The position numbers and the translations under genes are program-made. A stretch of 64,000 nt of DNA from Quercus robur. Lineage: Eukaryota > Streptophyta > Magnoliopsida > Fagales > Fagaceae. Shown here in pieces: positions 1-13,500 of this stretch; the first letter of the stretch is position 1, and each line of letters opens with the position of its first letter. The stretch covers positions 53,215,501 through 53,279,500 of the forward strand of contig NC_065539.1 of the NCBI RefSeq assembly GCF_932294415.1, read 5' to 3'. The notes under the pieces were generated by a model that was not told the DNA's origin, did not search any database, and was given only the letters and a program-made list of their open reading frames with translations.

Positions 1-204
1 TTATTTTGTGTGCGATTTTTGTTTAGTCTATATTTTTTTATTTTTTTTATTTTGGTTTTGTAGTTAAAGGGGCATGAATTTATTTATCTATTTATTTTCT
101 TGTAGGTCAATATCTAAATATTTTAGAAGAGGAGAGACAAATAAATATATATATATAAGGGAAAATTTTAATTTTTTTATAATAGTTTTTTTTTTTTAAT
201 TGTT

Positions 205-227
205 GGGGGGGGGGGGGGGGGGGGGGG
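205..227 (+). repeat. G homopolymer of 23 bases
   Basis: An uninterrupted run of 23 G follows a T-rich tract. Such a run can form intramolecular G-quadruplexes and is prone to length error in replication and sequencing, so its true length is uncertain. Confidence 0.9.
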
Positions 228-455
228 AATGGCCCCCCTCTTGCATAGTGTAGGTCCATCCCTAAATATATATAAGAAATGCTTTTCATATAAAAGAATT
301 TTACAAAATTTTCATACAAAATAATGTGGATATTTGCTATCATGACATCTTTAATACATGGACCTATGCTTGAATGAGATTTTTTTTAATAGAATTTTAT
401 TTATATAACCATTGCTCAAAAAAAAATTTATACAAGTATTACACTAAAAGAGTAG

Positions 456-489
<34 letters not shown>

Positions 490-1460
490 AGAAGAAGAAA
501 TAGATTTGTAGCTCAATAAACACTTTTTAATGTTTCTAATAAATATGTTCACGAAATTATTGTCTTATAATATAATAACCTAAATAAATACTTAGAAAGA
601 GAGTATATGTTAATTAAGAACAATTTATGGAAAAAAGTGATTATAGAGTTAGTGATAAAATTCTTGTGAGAATAGAGAGTTGCTGTAAATCAAAAAGACA
701 ATGGGTCCATTTAGTAAATGAAAATGACATCTAAGTGGCAATAGAGGAAGAGATCTCAGTGTCTCTCGCACCTTGATAGGAAGTCTCGATCAAATTTTTT
801 CTACGGTAGACTAGCATACTAATAAGCATAGTAGAATCCCAATGTCAAAGGAGTATCAACTATCAAAGGGAACACCGCGTTCATTGATTCAATGTAGACA
901 TAATGAGAATACAGGAATCTTATTGTTTATTCTTACATCATAATCATAGGAAAGATTTTAAATGGTATCCCGAGTTAGAAGTTAGAACACCATTTTTTGT
1001 CTTGCAAGTTGACTATGAGCCTTTACTTTTCTTTTTAGTGAGTGAAGGGCTCCAGTTAACTATAAATCTAGGCAATTGATAATATATTGAAAGCAACTTG
1101 TGAAAATTAATAGGATGAATTCAAAAGGATAAAGGTTAGTTATAAACTTTGTTGTAGCTTAAGGCTACAACTTCATTCAGTATCTTTTTATTGGATGTGA
1201 ACTTGACAAATCTACCGTTGGATTATATATTTTTTTTAATCTTTCATGCTTACAAAATTTCAAAAAGATCAAAGATCAACAGGTATGTCATTAATCAAAT
1301 GTTTAAATTTTAAGTTTTTGCATGTAATCTAAAATTAGGCATGAAAATTAAGTTTACTGATATGATATTTGTAATAATAATTATTCAGAAAAAAGGAGAA
1401 TAAATAATAGTTAGCAAAATACACATATATATTGTACCACATCATTTTAATACATACTCA

Positions 1461-1469
<9 letters not shown>

Positions 1470-1527
<58 letters not shown>
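1470..1527. repeat. AT dinucleotide microsatellite
   Basis: Alternating A and T over about 58 bases, broken by a single C near 1505. It lies in gene-free DNA. Confidence 0.9.
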
Positions 1528-1535
<8 letters not shown>

Positions 1536-4500
1536 AATAAAAAAACTTGACCATATAATCTCACAAACTATTTAAAATACAAAATTTTATTTTCCTATTT
1601 AAAATATAACACACGTATTAAACATGTTAACGTTCCTTATTATATTTATAAAGAAAAAGTCCCATTTGACTGGACTTTATTATTCTTATTAGTACTAGAG
1701 TTGTTTATTATGTCAATCTATATTATTATAATTGAGAATATAATTGCCAAAAACAAACACATGCAAAGATATTTTAGATTTTAAATTTAGAAAAATTGAA
1801 CAATTTTACAATATTGCAATAAAATGAGAATAAATGGTATGTATTTGCGTATAATATTTTACTTAAAATACATTTAAGTATTTTGTAAACTAGTTAGTTA
1901 TATTTAATAATAAAATAAATAAGCGAATACATATAGGCTCTTATGTTAGATCGAAATTTTCCTTTATCCATATTTTATATTGCATATATATTTCCCTTGG
2001 TTTTCATTCATGTATTTTTTTAAGCCAAAATTTTAACATGTTTTTAAAACTTTAAACCAAATGAATTACGCGTACCAATATTGTAATTAATATATATATT
2101 CTAACTTATGTATTACTATGTTTTAAATAAAGTCTCAAAAATTTTGTTTAAAATATATAAAACATAAGTTCTAATTAATTCAATTGTTAAAGTTTTTTCA
2201 TTGTCAAATAAAAGATGTAGAATTAAATCTCACCTACACAAAACATAACAAAATAAAATAACAAACCAATTTGAATGCACTGTAAGACCAGGAATGCCCT
2301 CAATGATCCCTTCTTCTTCCATAAAGGCTTTCACCCGCACTAGTTATTTAAATCATTTTTTCTAATGAAAGTTTCGATTTATGGCATCCGTTTGTGATAA
2401 TTACTTATTCAATCAAAAGAGATTTTACTAATTGAGCTAACTCAAACCCACCTATATAAGTGTTTTGTTACCCAAATTATACAAAGAGGTCATTATTATC
2501 GAAAAATACATTAAGATGTAGACTACTCACGCAAAAAAAAAAAACACAAAGATGTAGACAAAAGAAAATATTCTTGTAGAGTTGTAGGTGTAATGTAACG
2601 TATCCCCTTAAAATTTTGTACGTGCTAATATAATATTCCAGAATCAAGAACAACATGATCAGAGTCTCCCTTTGTCTTTCAAAAGAGCCTAAACCGCCCC
2701 TATAATATGTTCACAACTGGATGACTGAGATTGCGTACTTCACAACACAATGATGGACCAATGGATCTCCAAATGGAATAAGATATATGATTAAAAATAG
2801 GGTCAAAAACATAAAGAAGTCCCAGAAGATTTGTGTTTGCTTTTGCTTTATATATATGTTTCCAAAACCACCCTCCTCCTCTCTCTCTTTGCTGATGAAT
2901 CTAATCAGGCTAAAACAAGATTTACGAGGCAGTCAAAGGGAGCAGCAACCCATTTTGATTTTTCTTCTCAGTTACTTTATTGCTTTTTTCATGGCTTTGA
3001 GAGACCCCATTCCTCCCCTTTCCTTTTTTTTCTTTGTTAAGAGAGGTTTGTGTTTTTTTTTATCCGTTTCAAGAGCATGGTTTTTGGGGTCCTTCGGTTT
3101 TCAAAATGTGACCAACCTTTACTCACATGTCATTATCTTTAGCATCTATCTAGCACAGCAAAGTTGGATATTATTTACCTCTGTACTGTATATGTCTACA
3201 AGATACTGTGCCCTCTGATGTAGACCTCTCTCACTTGTTCAAAATACTTTGCTTATAATTATATTATCTTCCCATATCAAAGGCACCCTTTCTTTTATCC
3301 TCATATATTATTATAATTTCTTAGATTTTATTCTCTTCTTTTTGGCCGCAAAGAACCTTATTATATATATATATATATTGAGATAACCTTAAATCATCCG
3401 CGCGTGTTAAATTACTTAACTCATTAAATATGTCAAGTGATTAAAATTACACGTTCATAGTCATTTGAATTGTCACGTAATGAACTTAAAGAATTTTCCT
3501 TTAAAGCTAGTTTGGAAGTAAATTTTTTTTTTTCCAATGATTCAATTTGGTCCATTAGTCTACATGTTTGATATTTTTAATTTTGAACATCAATAATCTG
3601 GGGTCCCAGATGCATCCCACAAATGATTAAGTCACATAAATGACTAAATTACAAGTGTAGTTATGCCTAGTGTGTGATGGTGGCAATAATATAGGTTTTA
3701 TCATGATGGAGTTGGTGTAATTGAGCCCACCTTACTGATCTCCGAAGTGAAAAGTTAGTTATAATGAGTAGGAACATGTCGGTAATTGATGTTGTCATTC
3801 TTGTTTGTTTATGATCAACTTTGACGAGTAAATTTTCATTTGGAATAATACAATCTGCTTTCAACTTATCATTGTAAATAACTAGATGATCATGCTGGAA
3901 CATTTATGCCATTATTTTTTCTATCTCTTTGTAGGGTAGATAAATAGTACTAGTAGATCTCTCTTCATAGATTAGTGAGGTAAATTCTTCCATTATTTCT
4001 CTTTTTATTGGTCTATTTCTGTCTGCTGGTTGCTAATTCTTCATATCACCAAAATAAGGTCAGAAATATGGGTTATACACAAGATTCGAGCTACAATGTG
4101 GAGTTAGGACCACACTTTGAATGAGAACTGTGAACCCGACGAAAATGACTTGACCCAATGCTCCCTTTTGATTGAAAAATGAATTTTCTGACAGGGACTT
4201 CAATCTTATGCACCCTGACCCCATTAAAAGTATTAGGAATTTGGAATAAAATTCAGGGCCTTGATTTGGTATGCTGTTTGCTGTCAAATTGATCTCACAA
4301 AATCATTCATAAATATTCTATTCATGATTTCATTATTTTCCTAATTAATATTAAATGATTTTCCCTAAAAAGAAAAAAAAAAGTGATGATTTCCTTTTAT
4401 TTGTTTTTGCTACTGACAAATATTCTCATTTGAATTCCCACCAAGCCAAATTATCAAGGTTGGTTAGAAGAATAATAGGGGAATTGAGACTTTATTGTTC

Positions 4501-4975
4501 TAAGCATTAAAAAAAATGGGGTTTGAAAAGAAACAAATCGTATATGTAAAAAATCTGGTTGTTAAAGAGCTGCAATGCATGAAGTCCGACTCTTCATCTT
4601 ATTTTATGTAATTATGTATACATGGCACCAAGTTTTTCCATGTTGAAAAGTTTTCTTATATATGTGTTTTTGGAAGTAGAAGAATAAAGAAGACAAATCA
4701 TTTTGGTCATATTTAACAAAAATAATCCTTATGAATAGTCAAGAACTCATAATTCTTAGAATATTTTCTCTCAAAATAAAATTCTTAGAATATATGATTA
4801 ACAATTTAACACCCTAGGTGTGTTCAGTCCTTCCATCCTAATATCCCATACACATTGATTAAATAATTAACAAAAACAATCCCTAATAAGGTGACTCTTA
4901 CACATTGGCTAAAAATTTGAACTCAAAGCTTCATGCATTACATGAAAGATAAAACTTACAAATCACTAAATCAAC

Positions 4976-5262
4976 TAGTGACGGAGCCACATGTAGACTA
5001 GGGGAGCCATGACCCCCAAACTTTTTAAAATTCCTTTTTTTTTTTTTATCCATATGATATACTATAATATATTTTCAAGTATAGCCCTTACAAAAAGTAG
5101 TAATTGGCATTTGATTTATAAATGATAATGACTCTAAACTTTTTTAGAGTTTGAAATTACATACAATTTATAATGTCTACATCTTTTCTCTTGTCTCCAG
5201 TTGGAATTCAGATTAGGGGGTCAGCTATGAGCTCCAAGAAAAATTTTCTGACTCCATCATTG
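4976..5262. mobile_element. hAT-like MITE, about 287 bp
   Basis: The left end reads TAGTGACGGAGCCAC and the reverse complement of the right end reads CAATGATGGAGTCAG. These ends are similar to each other and to the CAGTGGCGGAGCC type of terminus common in plant hAT elements (established knowledge). The 8 bases before (AAATCAAC, 4968-4975) and after (AAATTAAC, 5263-5270) differ at one position, fitting an old 8-bp target duplication as made by hAT transposases. There is no coding capacity, so it is non-autonomous. The exact ends are inferred from the duplication. Confidence 0.6.
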
Positions 5263-6476
5263 AAATTAACCCGATATTTTTTCTAAGATAACTAAACCAT
5301 AGTGTTTGGATTAGCTATATTTCAAGGCCTAGATTGCCTGACTTTTAGTCACTCGCCATGAAACAGGAGCAAATCATCAAAGGGGTTCATTAGACGTAGA
5401 CACAAGGGAAGACTATGTTCACAATATTAGATGAAAATGGCCACGTACAAGAGCCTCTCACCGTCCATTTTTTCCTTATACATTGTGGTATAGCATTCTT
5501 ATCCTTTCAATTTCCAGGCATTATATCACCCTCCATATTGGCTTTCAAATCACTGTGTGTCTTTCAGACTTTTCTCCAAAAAAAATCACCATGTGTGCGT
5601 CCATATTTTCAACGTCTTGTCCTCCATGAAAGTTCTCTAACTAGCATTAAATTATACGTGGGCCTGTTCTTATAAGAATTTATGATGGCCGTATTTTATG
5701 GTCACCATGGACATGAAGGTTTTATTTTGGAAGTCAAGCCAAAGTCCAAACATAATGTCATTGTCATAACTCATAATCCCAGTACGACCAATGCTGTAAT
5801 GCAATGAACCCTTATCTAATCCCAGGCCGGTTGGTAGTTTTTTGAGCTTGACTGTGAATTATGTCAATGTCATAACAATACACTTGTGAGTTTAGACACC
5901 CAACCCTCCACATAGCTAGGATTTCACATTGATATTTGGTTTGATTTAGAGCTGCACATGAGACATACATGACTTATCTTACTTCGATATGATACCTATC
6001 GATTCAAAGAGGAAAAACATATGAACTAATTGTAAGAATTTCAATTAACTCTTTGTACTAAGTGTGTCAAATAAGATTTCAAATCTACTCTAATTTTGTG
6101 ATTAATGTCTCTTCAATTCGAAGTTACTTTCAGCTTATTTAAGAATACTTCCAAACCAAAACAAATCCAAATTCTCTCTTAAAAATCTAAAACTTATCAT
6201 TAACTCAAATATACACTTTAATGAAAAGTTTATTGGCAATACCTAAATACCCCACTTCTTTTCTTTTTATCAAAATAAAGCAATTTAGGAAGAAGAAATT
6301 TCAAATTTGTATACTTTATCAAAAGATTGACAATAAAGTTAAATGATTTCAAGTATTCAAATTTTTTATCCTATTAAATTATTGTTTAAAAAACAAATTA
6401 ATTTATCATTCAAAATAACTATAGTCATTCCATTATGATTTTTACAAATATTTTATGCATTCTACTTTACCGTTTA

Positions 6477-6808
6477 TTTTTATTTTTGGTCCCTAAAACA
6501 TGGAATTTGTTTGATTTTGACCTTTAAAAATTTTAAAATTTAACAATTTAGTCAATTTATCCATTTTTTCCATCTATTTGAGTAACAAAATTTTGAGGCA
6601 CCATATATATTTAAAGGATCAAATCGAACTGATCCCATATTTGAAAAACTAAAATTGAACTCACTTCATATTTAAGTAAATAAAATCAAAAAAACATGTG
6701 TGTAAGAAATAGACAAAAAATATTTGAAAGGACTGAAATCATTACATTTTAAAAAAAATCGGAGAACCAAAATCAAAACTCCATATTTAAGGAACCAAAA
6801 ATAAATTT
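6477..6808. mobile_element. MITE-like element, same family as 51303-51677
   Basis: The left end carries TTTTTGGTCCCTAAAACATGG and the right end the approximate reverse complement (CCATATTTAAGGAACCAAAA), giving terminal inverted repeats of about 25 bases around an AT-rich core. The core shares phrases with the element at 51303-51677, such as AACAATTTAGTCA, AAAATTGAACT and GAAATAGACAA. It has no coding capacity. Target-site duplication was not resolved. Confidence 0.55.
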
Positions 6809-6912
6809 TAAATTAAAAAAAAAAAAATAGAGAAGGAAACAAGTTTCTTTTTGAAACAATAGGCATTTGAATGAAAATGAAGAAGTATCTAAAGTATCGG
6901 AGGAACCCAATT

Positions 6913-7105
6913 GGCCCAATACGTACTATAGCAAAAGCTAAAGTAAGCTAGTTTCAATAGCCATTGGGCTAAGCTTAGGCTAACTTTTATGCTCTCTTTT
7001 TTACATTTTCTTCTTCTTCTTCCTCTTCACTCTTCGGCCCCAATGCTAAAGTTGGAGCATGTTGGTCATGGGGCCTCATGGGTTTTGCTTCAATTTTGTT
7101 GGGCT
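6913..7105 (+). promoter_or_regulatory. Cluster of site II (TGGGCY) motifs upstream of the helicase gene
   Basis: Three site II hexamers lie 260-450 bases upstream of the SUV3/DExH16 start codon: TGGGCC on the minus strand at 6913-6918, and TGGGCT at 6965-6970 and 7100-7105. Site II elements bind TCP-type factors and are enriched in promoters of nuclear genes for mitochondrial proteins (established knowledge). That they drive this gene is inference; the motif is short and could occur by chance. Confidence 0.35.
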
Positions 7106-7365
7106 GGACTTGAACCCAGAAATTTTCAGAGAATATTTTCAGTACCATGAAAACCGAAGGCCACAAACTCCGAGGCCGAAGAGTTCTCGAGTGAGGGAAC
7201 ACCGCATGTTGTTTCTTTTCCGATACTTCTTCATATTATACGGTGTCTTACATTGATAGTTGACACACCCACTTATCGTTTTTGAGTTTTCTCTCAACTT
7301 TTATATTCAATTTGCTTTTCATTTACTACTTCAAGCGACAATCTTTGCTAAAAAATTCAGAAGCA

Positions 7366-7486
7366 ATGGCCTCCTCGTTCTTACTTCGTAGAAGAGTTTC
7401 GTCTCTTGGTGTTGTTTCTCGCTTTCTTCACGGTTCGACATCCACACCTTTGTTTCATTTTCTTTCATTAAATTTTCGGTTTCTTT

Positions 7487-7518
<32 letters not shown>

Positions 7519-10500
7519 CCGATGTTTTAGTAATTAGTTGAAGGTGTGGAAAAATATAAAGGAAAAGCAAATTTTGGGTCTTTTTGTTTTAGTTTGTGTT
7601 TGTTTAGAGATGAAAAAGCAAACCCATGTTAGGGAAATTCAATGTCTGTTTCTACACATCCTTAGCAATACTAGGAAACACAAATTGTTTTGGTTGTGAG
7701 AAAATGTGGGAAAAAGTCTGGAAATTGGGAATTCAATCTTTCATAACTGTTTGATCATATGAGTTGACTTTTTAAGGTTAGAAGAAAGAAATTTTGACTT
7801 CAAAATTTGTTCTTTTGGGGCTGTATAGGTTATTTTCTTTTTTCCTGATTGGTAGGTATGTCAGTGTGAATTTGGATTACCGATAAACTTAGCCCAAGTC
7901 TCTAATTTTATTATTTGGAAAATTTTCCTACTCATGGGCAAGATATTTTAGCAGTAAATGTAGTGTTAGAGCTGAATTCAATTTGTGTATTCTTGAGTAG
8001 ATATTTGTTTCATCTAGCTCAGACCATTAAATAATTGCTTAGAGATATTCATCATCAGATAATGAACATAAGGAGCCTAATCCTGTCATGGGACTGATCA
8101 CATATATAAATTGGTGGCTATTTTGCTTCAAATGTATATTATTAGTTACAATGAACTTTCCTTATTGTTCATTAACATGTTGCTATCAATTATTCAGTTA
8201 TTTTACATCAAAATTAATAGTTGTGGGGTTTGAACTAGTTTTGTTGTTTTAAGTTTTTCTTACTCTTTTTTTTCTCTCCATTGTGCAGCAGGAAATATGG
8301 AGCACAGATGGCTGCACTTGGAATCAAGGATTGAGGCTTTAGTTACCCTTTTTGGTGCAACGAGAAAGTTCAGCAGTGGCACTGGTACCACAAAGTTTGA
8401 CTTTACAGATCTCACGTAAGAATTTTGGTTCACAGATGCTGAAGTAGTGTTGTCTTCACTTAGGAGAATAATAGTACTTTTGCATTTGATATGCATAGTT
8501 TTGTACCTGAAAATTGTATCGACTGACTTACATAATACATTTCTGAATACTAGGATATCATGACCCTTTCCTTTGCTTTAGTGTATCATACTAAATGACT
8601 TTATATATTTTTATACATTTGATAAATGTATAAAAATATAATGTATAAAAATATATAAAATAAATTACTACGTTGCTTGGTTGTGTTATAGTGTGTCTTT
8701 TCTATCGTTTTATATATAACTAAGTACTCAAGTCAGGCCGGAACTGCAGGACCCTCCCAAAAACAACAAAAATTGGACCCAGTCATTCCATTTTTATCGG
8801 ATTAGATTTTGGGTAGCAAGTTAGCAACAGGTGATAAGAAAGAATATTATAAATTGAGTAAAATCTAATCTAATGGAATAGTTGACATGTTTCTTTCATA
8901 ACCACAGGACTTTGTATAAGGGTTTAAGGACAGTAGGATACATTACATTGTTGAATCCCAAGCTATTATGAAACTTTTTCTTGATATTCTGCTCTGAGAT
9001 TTAATTTTCTGTGGTGATGAATAGGTCTGGTTTTGTCACCAATATCTCGGTTATGTAAGATGAATTCGCTCCTTAAATTGATGTGCCAGATCAATTGAAA
9101 GACACATTTCCATCTAGATGCCCTTAGTGTGTGCATGCCCATGTGTGCACATAAAAGTAATACTGTTGGTTGGTGTGTGCGCTTTTTTATAAGTTTGGAT
9201 TTTGATAAAACCTTTTTGTAATGATCTAACAAATGTTTTTCTCCCATGATCAAATCTTAGAACCCATTCACTCTTGTTAATATGCTTATGGTAATTGTGA
9301 ATGCCATATTTACTCTTACCATCTTCTTAGAGTCCTCACAATGGAATTTTCGATCCATTTCAGTCATCCTCATACATGGTACCCAAATGCTAGAAGGAAA
9401 CATCGCAAGGTTATCCTGCATATGGGTCCCACAAATAGTGGTAAAACACACAATGCTCTGAAGCAACTTCAGTCAAGTTCTTCTGGTAAATTCCTTTTTA
9501 AATGCCCTTAGTTGAAGAATTAAGAGGGAATACCATAGCTGTAAGTAAACCGGTTAAGTATCTGTGTTCACTCTGCAGGCATATACTGTGGTCCATTGAG
9601 ATTGTTAGCGTGGGAGGTGGCAAAAAGGTTGAACAAGGCAAAAGTTCCTTGTGATCTCATTACAGGACAAGAGAGAGAGGAGGCTGATGGTGCAAAACAT
9701 AAGGCTGTGACAGTTGAGATGGCTGATGTAACTTCAGACTACCAATGTGCCGTTATTGATGAAATTCAGGCATGTCATTGGTTTATCTGGAGACTTACTG
9801 TCTGTTTATTTTAGAAAGATCAAAAAATTGTCTTCTGTTAATGGAATTGATATTATTATGCTTTATATAAATGTGAAATTAGTGGGAGTGCACCTTTAAT
9901 GCAATTGATTTAGTTTCTAAAGTTCATAGTTGTGGAGGGTCTGGGTCCGGCCTAAATATTCATGACAAAATTTCAAAGTACGTATAATTTATTTAAATGA
10001 CCCCTCTCTTGCATTTTTTTTTTTTAAATGAGTTGGATTTCATGTTAAAAAAGCTGATCCTTATTTTCATCTTATATCAATACTTATATTAGAATTATAT
10101 ATCATTGACATCATGATGGCTTTCATATGCTTGAAGATGTGGCCTAGCTGGAGCATGTTGGTGAAGTGATAGTTGTCCAGTGAATCCCAAGTTATTGGAT
10201 TGTTTGGCTTTGTATTTATTGTTGATGCATTCTATAAAATCCAAGCATATGCAATTATGAATGTGATTGTTATGTTGTTCTTATCATTATATTCATATTC
10301 TTATCTCCTCCTCCTCCTCCCCCTCCCCCTTCCCCCACCAAAAACAGATGTTGGGATGTAGGACAAGAGGTTTTTCATTTACTCGTGCTCTATTAGGAAT
10401 CTCTGCTGATGAGCTTCACCTTTGTGGAGATCCAGCTGCTGTCCCCCTCATTCAGGAAATGTTGAGAGTGACTGGTGATGAGGTGGAGGTAATAATCTTT

Positions 10501-13500
10501 TTTATGTAATGATCAGTCAAGTTTTTCGTGCTTTGTTCATAAAGGATATATATTAATGCTACTTTACTTCTACATAGATGAAATCTTTTCGTTTCTTGAA
10601 TTTGAAATATATTTATGGGCTCATTGCAGTTATCCATCTTAAATAATCAGGCTATTTGCCATTTTGTGGCTGTTAGTTCTATGCTAGTTTTGTGGTGTCT
10701 GTATCATGTTACTGGTTTTTCCGTGTAGATTCAATTTTATGAGAGACTTTCACCTCTAGTTCCAATGAAGGTTCCTCTTGGGTCCTTCTCTAATATACAA
10801 ACAGGCGATTGCATTGTAACCTTTTCACGTCGTAATATATACAGGCTAAAGGTTAGTGATTACTGATCTTTTGTTTCTACTGCCATCATTACATTCTGTG
10901 CTTGTGTTTTCTTTCTTTTTAACCCCTTATGACATGGCTTCAATTATTTTTTCTTGAATCATTCTTTTTTCACTAAAATTTTCTTGTGATTATATGTTAG
11001 TGGTGAACATAAATCTGTCTAGCTATCTTATAATCTTTTCTTTTCCTTTCCTTTTTTGGTGTATTTAGATGAAATATATGTACTTGCTGGGAGAAAAAAA
11101 GGATGAACGCAAAAATGTATAAAATGACCATGCGCAAAAAAAGGTGCAAAATCATTTAAAAATTGGTTGCTATGTTGATTTGGGTCTTTTATCTTAATAA
11201 AGCAAATTTCCAAACCACGATAAGATCTATTATCTATGCTTATGATGATCACAGGCTTTCTGCTGTTACTTTTGGTCCACTGGATTTATTTTAGGTCTTA
11301 TTAGGTAATTAGGTTATTAGTATTTTATTTAATTCTCTAGAGTCAAGTATATTTGTAGTTCAATAATTAAGCTTTGGCCCAAGTTAATTGGGAATAGGGT
11401 TTAGTCCTAGTTAGTCTATATAAGTGTGCTACTATCCTCCAATGGAGACAAGTCTATGATTGATGAAATAAAATTTCGTTGGAATTTTTCAATGGCTTGG
11501 TGCTGACTCCAGGCTTTCCTGCTGACTCCTAGGTTTTATCTTTTTGTTCTTTTATTTCTTTCCTAGTTTTGACTTTTTGTTTAGCATCACTTTGCTAAGA
11601 TCTAGGCTCAATCAAGCTAAAATGTAGAATTACCTGGCATGAAATATTTTGTGTTACCTGGTTGAATGGAAACACTGGATTGTAAGTTTTTGAAATGCAA
11701 TCCTGAATTCTAATAGAGGACAACATGTTTTACGCATGGAAAAGGGTGTCTCAAAATAAGTTTGGAAGTTTAGAATAGGCTTTGGGCTAATATTGGTAAT
11801 GGGGCCTGGTTGAATGGAAACACTGGATTGTAAGTTTTTGAAATGCAATCCTGAATTCTGATAGAGGACCACATGTTTGAGGCATGGAAAAGGGTGTCTC
11901 AAAATAAGTTTGGAAGTTTTGAATAGGCTTTTGGGCCTTGAGAGGCTTGAATAATACACATCCTTTGGAAATGTATTTGGTGTGCTAAGGCTCTTAAAAG
12001 AGTTGCTTTCTTTGTGTGGACGGTAGCTTGGGGAAAGATTCTGAATTGTGACAATCTCATGTAGAGAGGAATCACTTTGGTAGACTCATGTTGCATGCAT
12101 TGTGGACTTTTGCCTTCTTGGTGTTTGGGGCTCAGTGGGTTATGCCAAGAAGTATTGTTCATCTTTTATCTAGATGGAGGAATTTGTTTGGTAAACACTC
12201 TTCTTTAGTTTGGAATCTAGTTCCCATATGCCTGTTGTGGACACTTTGGACAAAGAGGAATCATTGTGATTTTGAAGATGAGGAAGCCTTGTTGGTGAAA
12301 TTGAAATTGCTATTTATTCAATCAATTTTTCACTGGTCTAGTGATTTGTGTCTTAGTGATGCTCATTATATTGTAGATTTCATTGATTTGTTCTATTTTC
12401 AATTGTATTTCTCATTTCTCAATAATTTTTATGCTAACATCCTGTGTAAATGAGAGAGTTCCTTTGCCTTAATAAAATTTTATTATTAGAAAAAAAAAAG
12501 ATACTGGTCATGAGCAAAAGTAATAACAAGATCAAACTATGGTTTGTTTTGAATTGTAATTGACAATAGATATTGAGTTTCTATCTTCCAATGTATGTTT
12601 TTTCATAGAAGTAAGTTTCATACTTTATTAGCTTAGGAGAGGAGACTGGTTATATTGTGCAGCAGTGTAAGCTATTGATGTAATTAAACTGAGTATTCTC
12701 CCATGGCCTCTGCTTCAAGTTGTTTTAGGTCATCCTCCATTAGTCTTTTTATCAAAAGGCTTGTATTTTGGTATGTACCCGGAATCTGTGTCCAATGAAT
12801 GGACAAGGAGAAGATGCAGGTCCAAAGTAGTCGGAGTGGTGACTGGAGGAGCTCAGGCTGCTGGAAGAGATCAAGCCACCGAATTGGAAGAACTCTTTTA
12901 TTAACTCAAGAACTGAAGGGTCTTTTTCAATCAAACGTTCTTCTACTCATTAATGTTTATACTTCTGCTCTTTAGCTTTCTGAAGGAAGTATATGTATCT
13001 GGAAGAAAGAAAATGTACTTTCCAATATTTGTTGCTGTATACATACCATGTATTGAGTTTTATTCTTTGACATAAGGAGCTCCGTCTCCTTCCCTTTTCT
13101 TAGTTCTGTTTATGTTATGCAAAAGTGACATAATATAGGTTTGACTTAGTAAACTAACTAGTCAAACTGCATTTGTATCTTCTCCTCCACTGTAGAGGGA
13201 AATTGAAAATGGGGGAAAGCATCTTTGTTCTGTTGTTTATGGTTCGCTGCCACCAGAGACTCGAACTAGACAGGTATGCCTTCCTCTCCGTGTCTGAAAT
13301 CCTCTTCCTCAATTATACTTGATCTTAACTCATTGGAATAGATGTATACTATCAATTGAAGTCATTTATATGTTCTTTTCTTCTCTTTTCTTCCTTTTTC
13401 TGTTATACATTTCCATATAATTTTTTCCCTATAGTGAGTTATGTGTTTGCCATATATTAATAACAAAATTTATTTTCCGCCTCTCTCTAGCTCAAATGAC

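Larger units (their letters stand above)
1..6900. other. AT-rich intergenic region, no gene seen
   Basis: No reading frame here has recognisable protein similarity or a believable splice pattern. The content is AT-rich DNA with homopolymer tracts, an AT microsatellite, a 23-base G run and two short inverted-repeat elements listed separately. A frame at 2787-3218 (+) is long but low-complexity (rich in Phe, Leu, Ser) and resembles no family I know, so I do not call it a gene. Confidence 0.6.

Noticed and set aside
2283-2345. Minus-strand coding-like phrase KAFMEEEGIIEGIPGL
   Set aside because: Too short, no flanking exons or recognisable family; could be a gene scrap but cannot be supported.
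2787-3218. 143-codon open frame on the plus strand
   Set aside because: Low-complexity Phe/Leu/Ser-rich translation, overlapped by another frame, with no family resemblance or promoter; probably chance.
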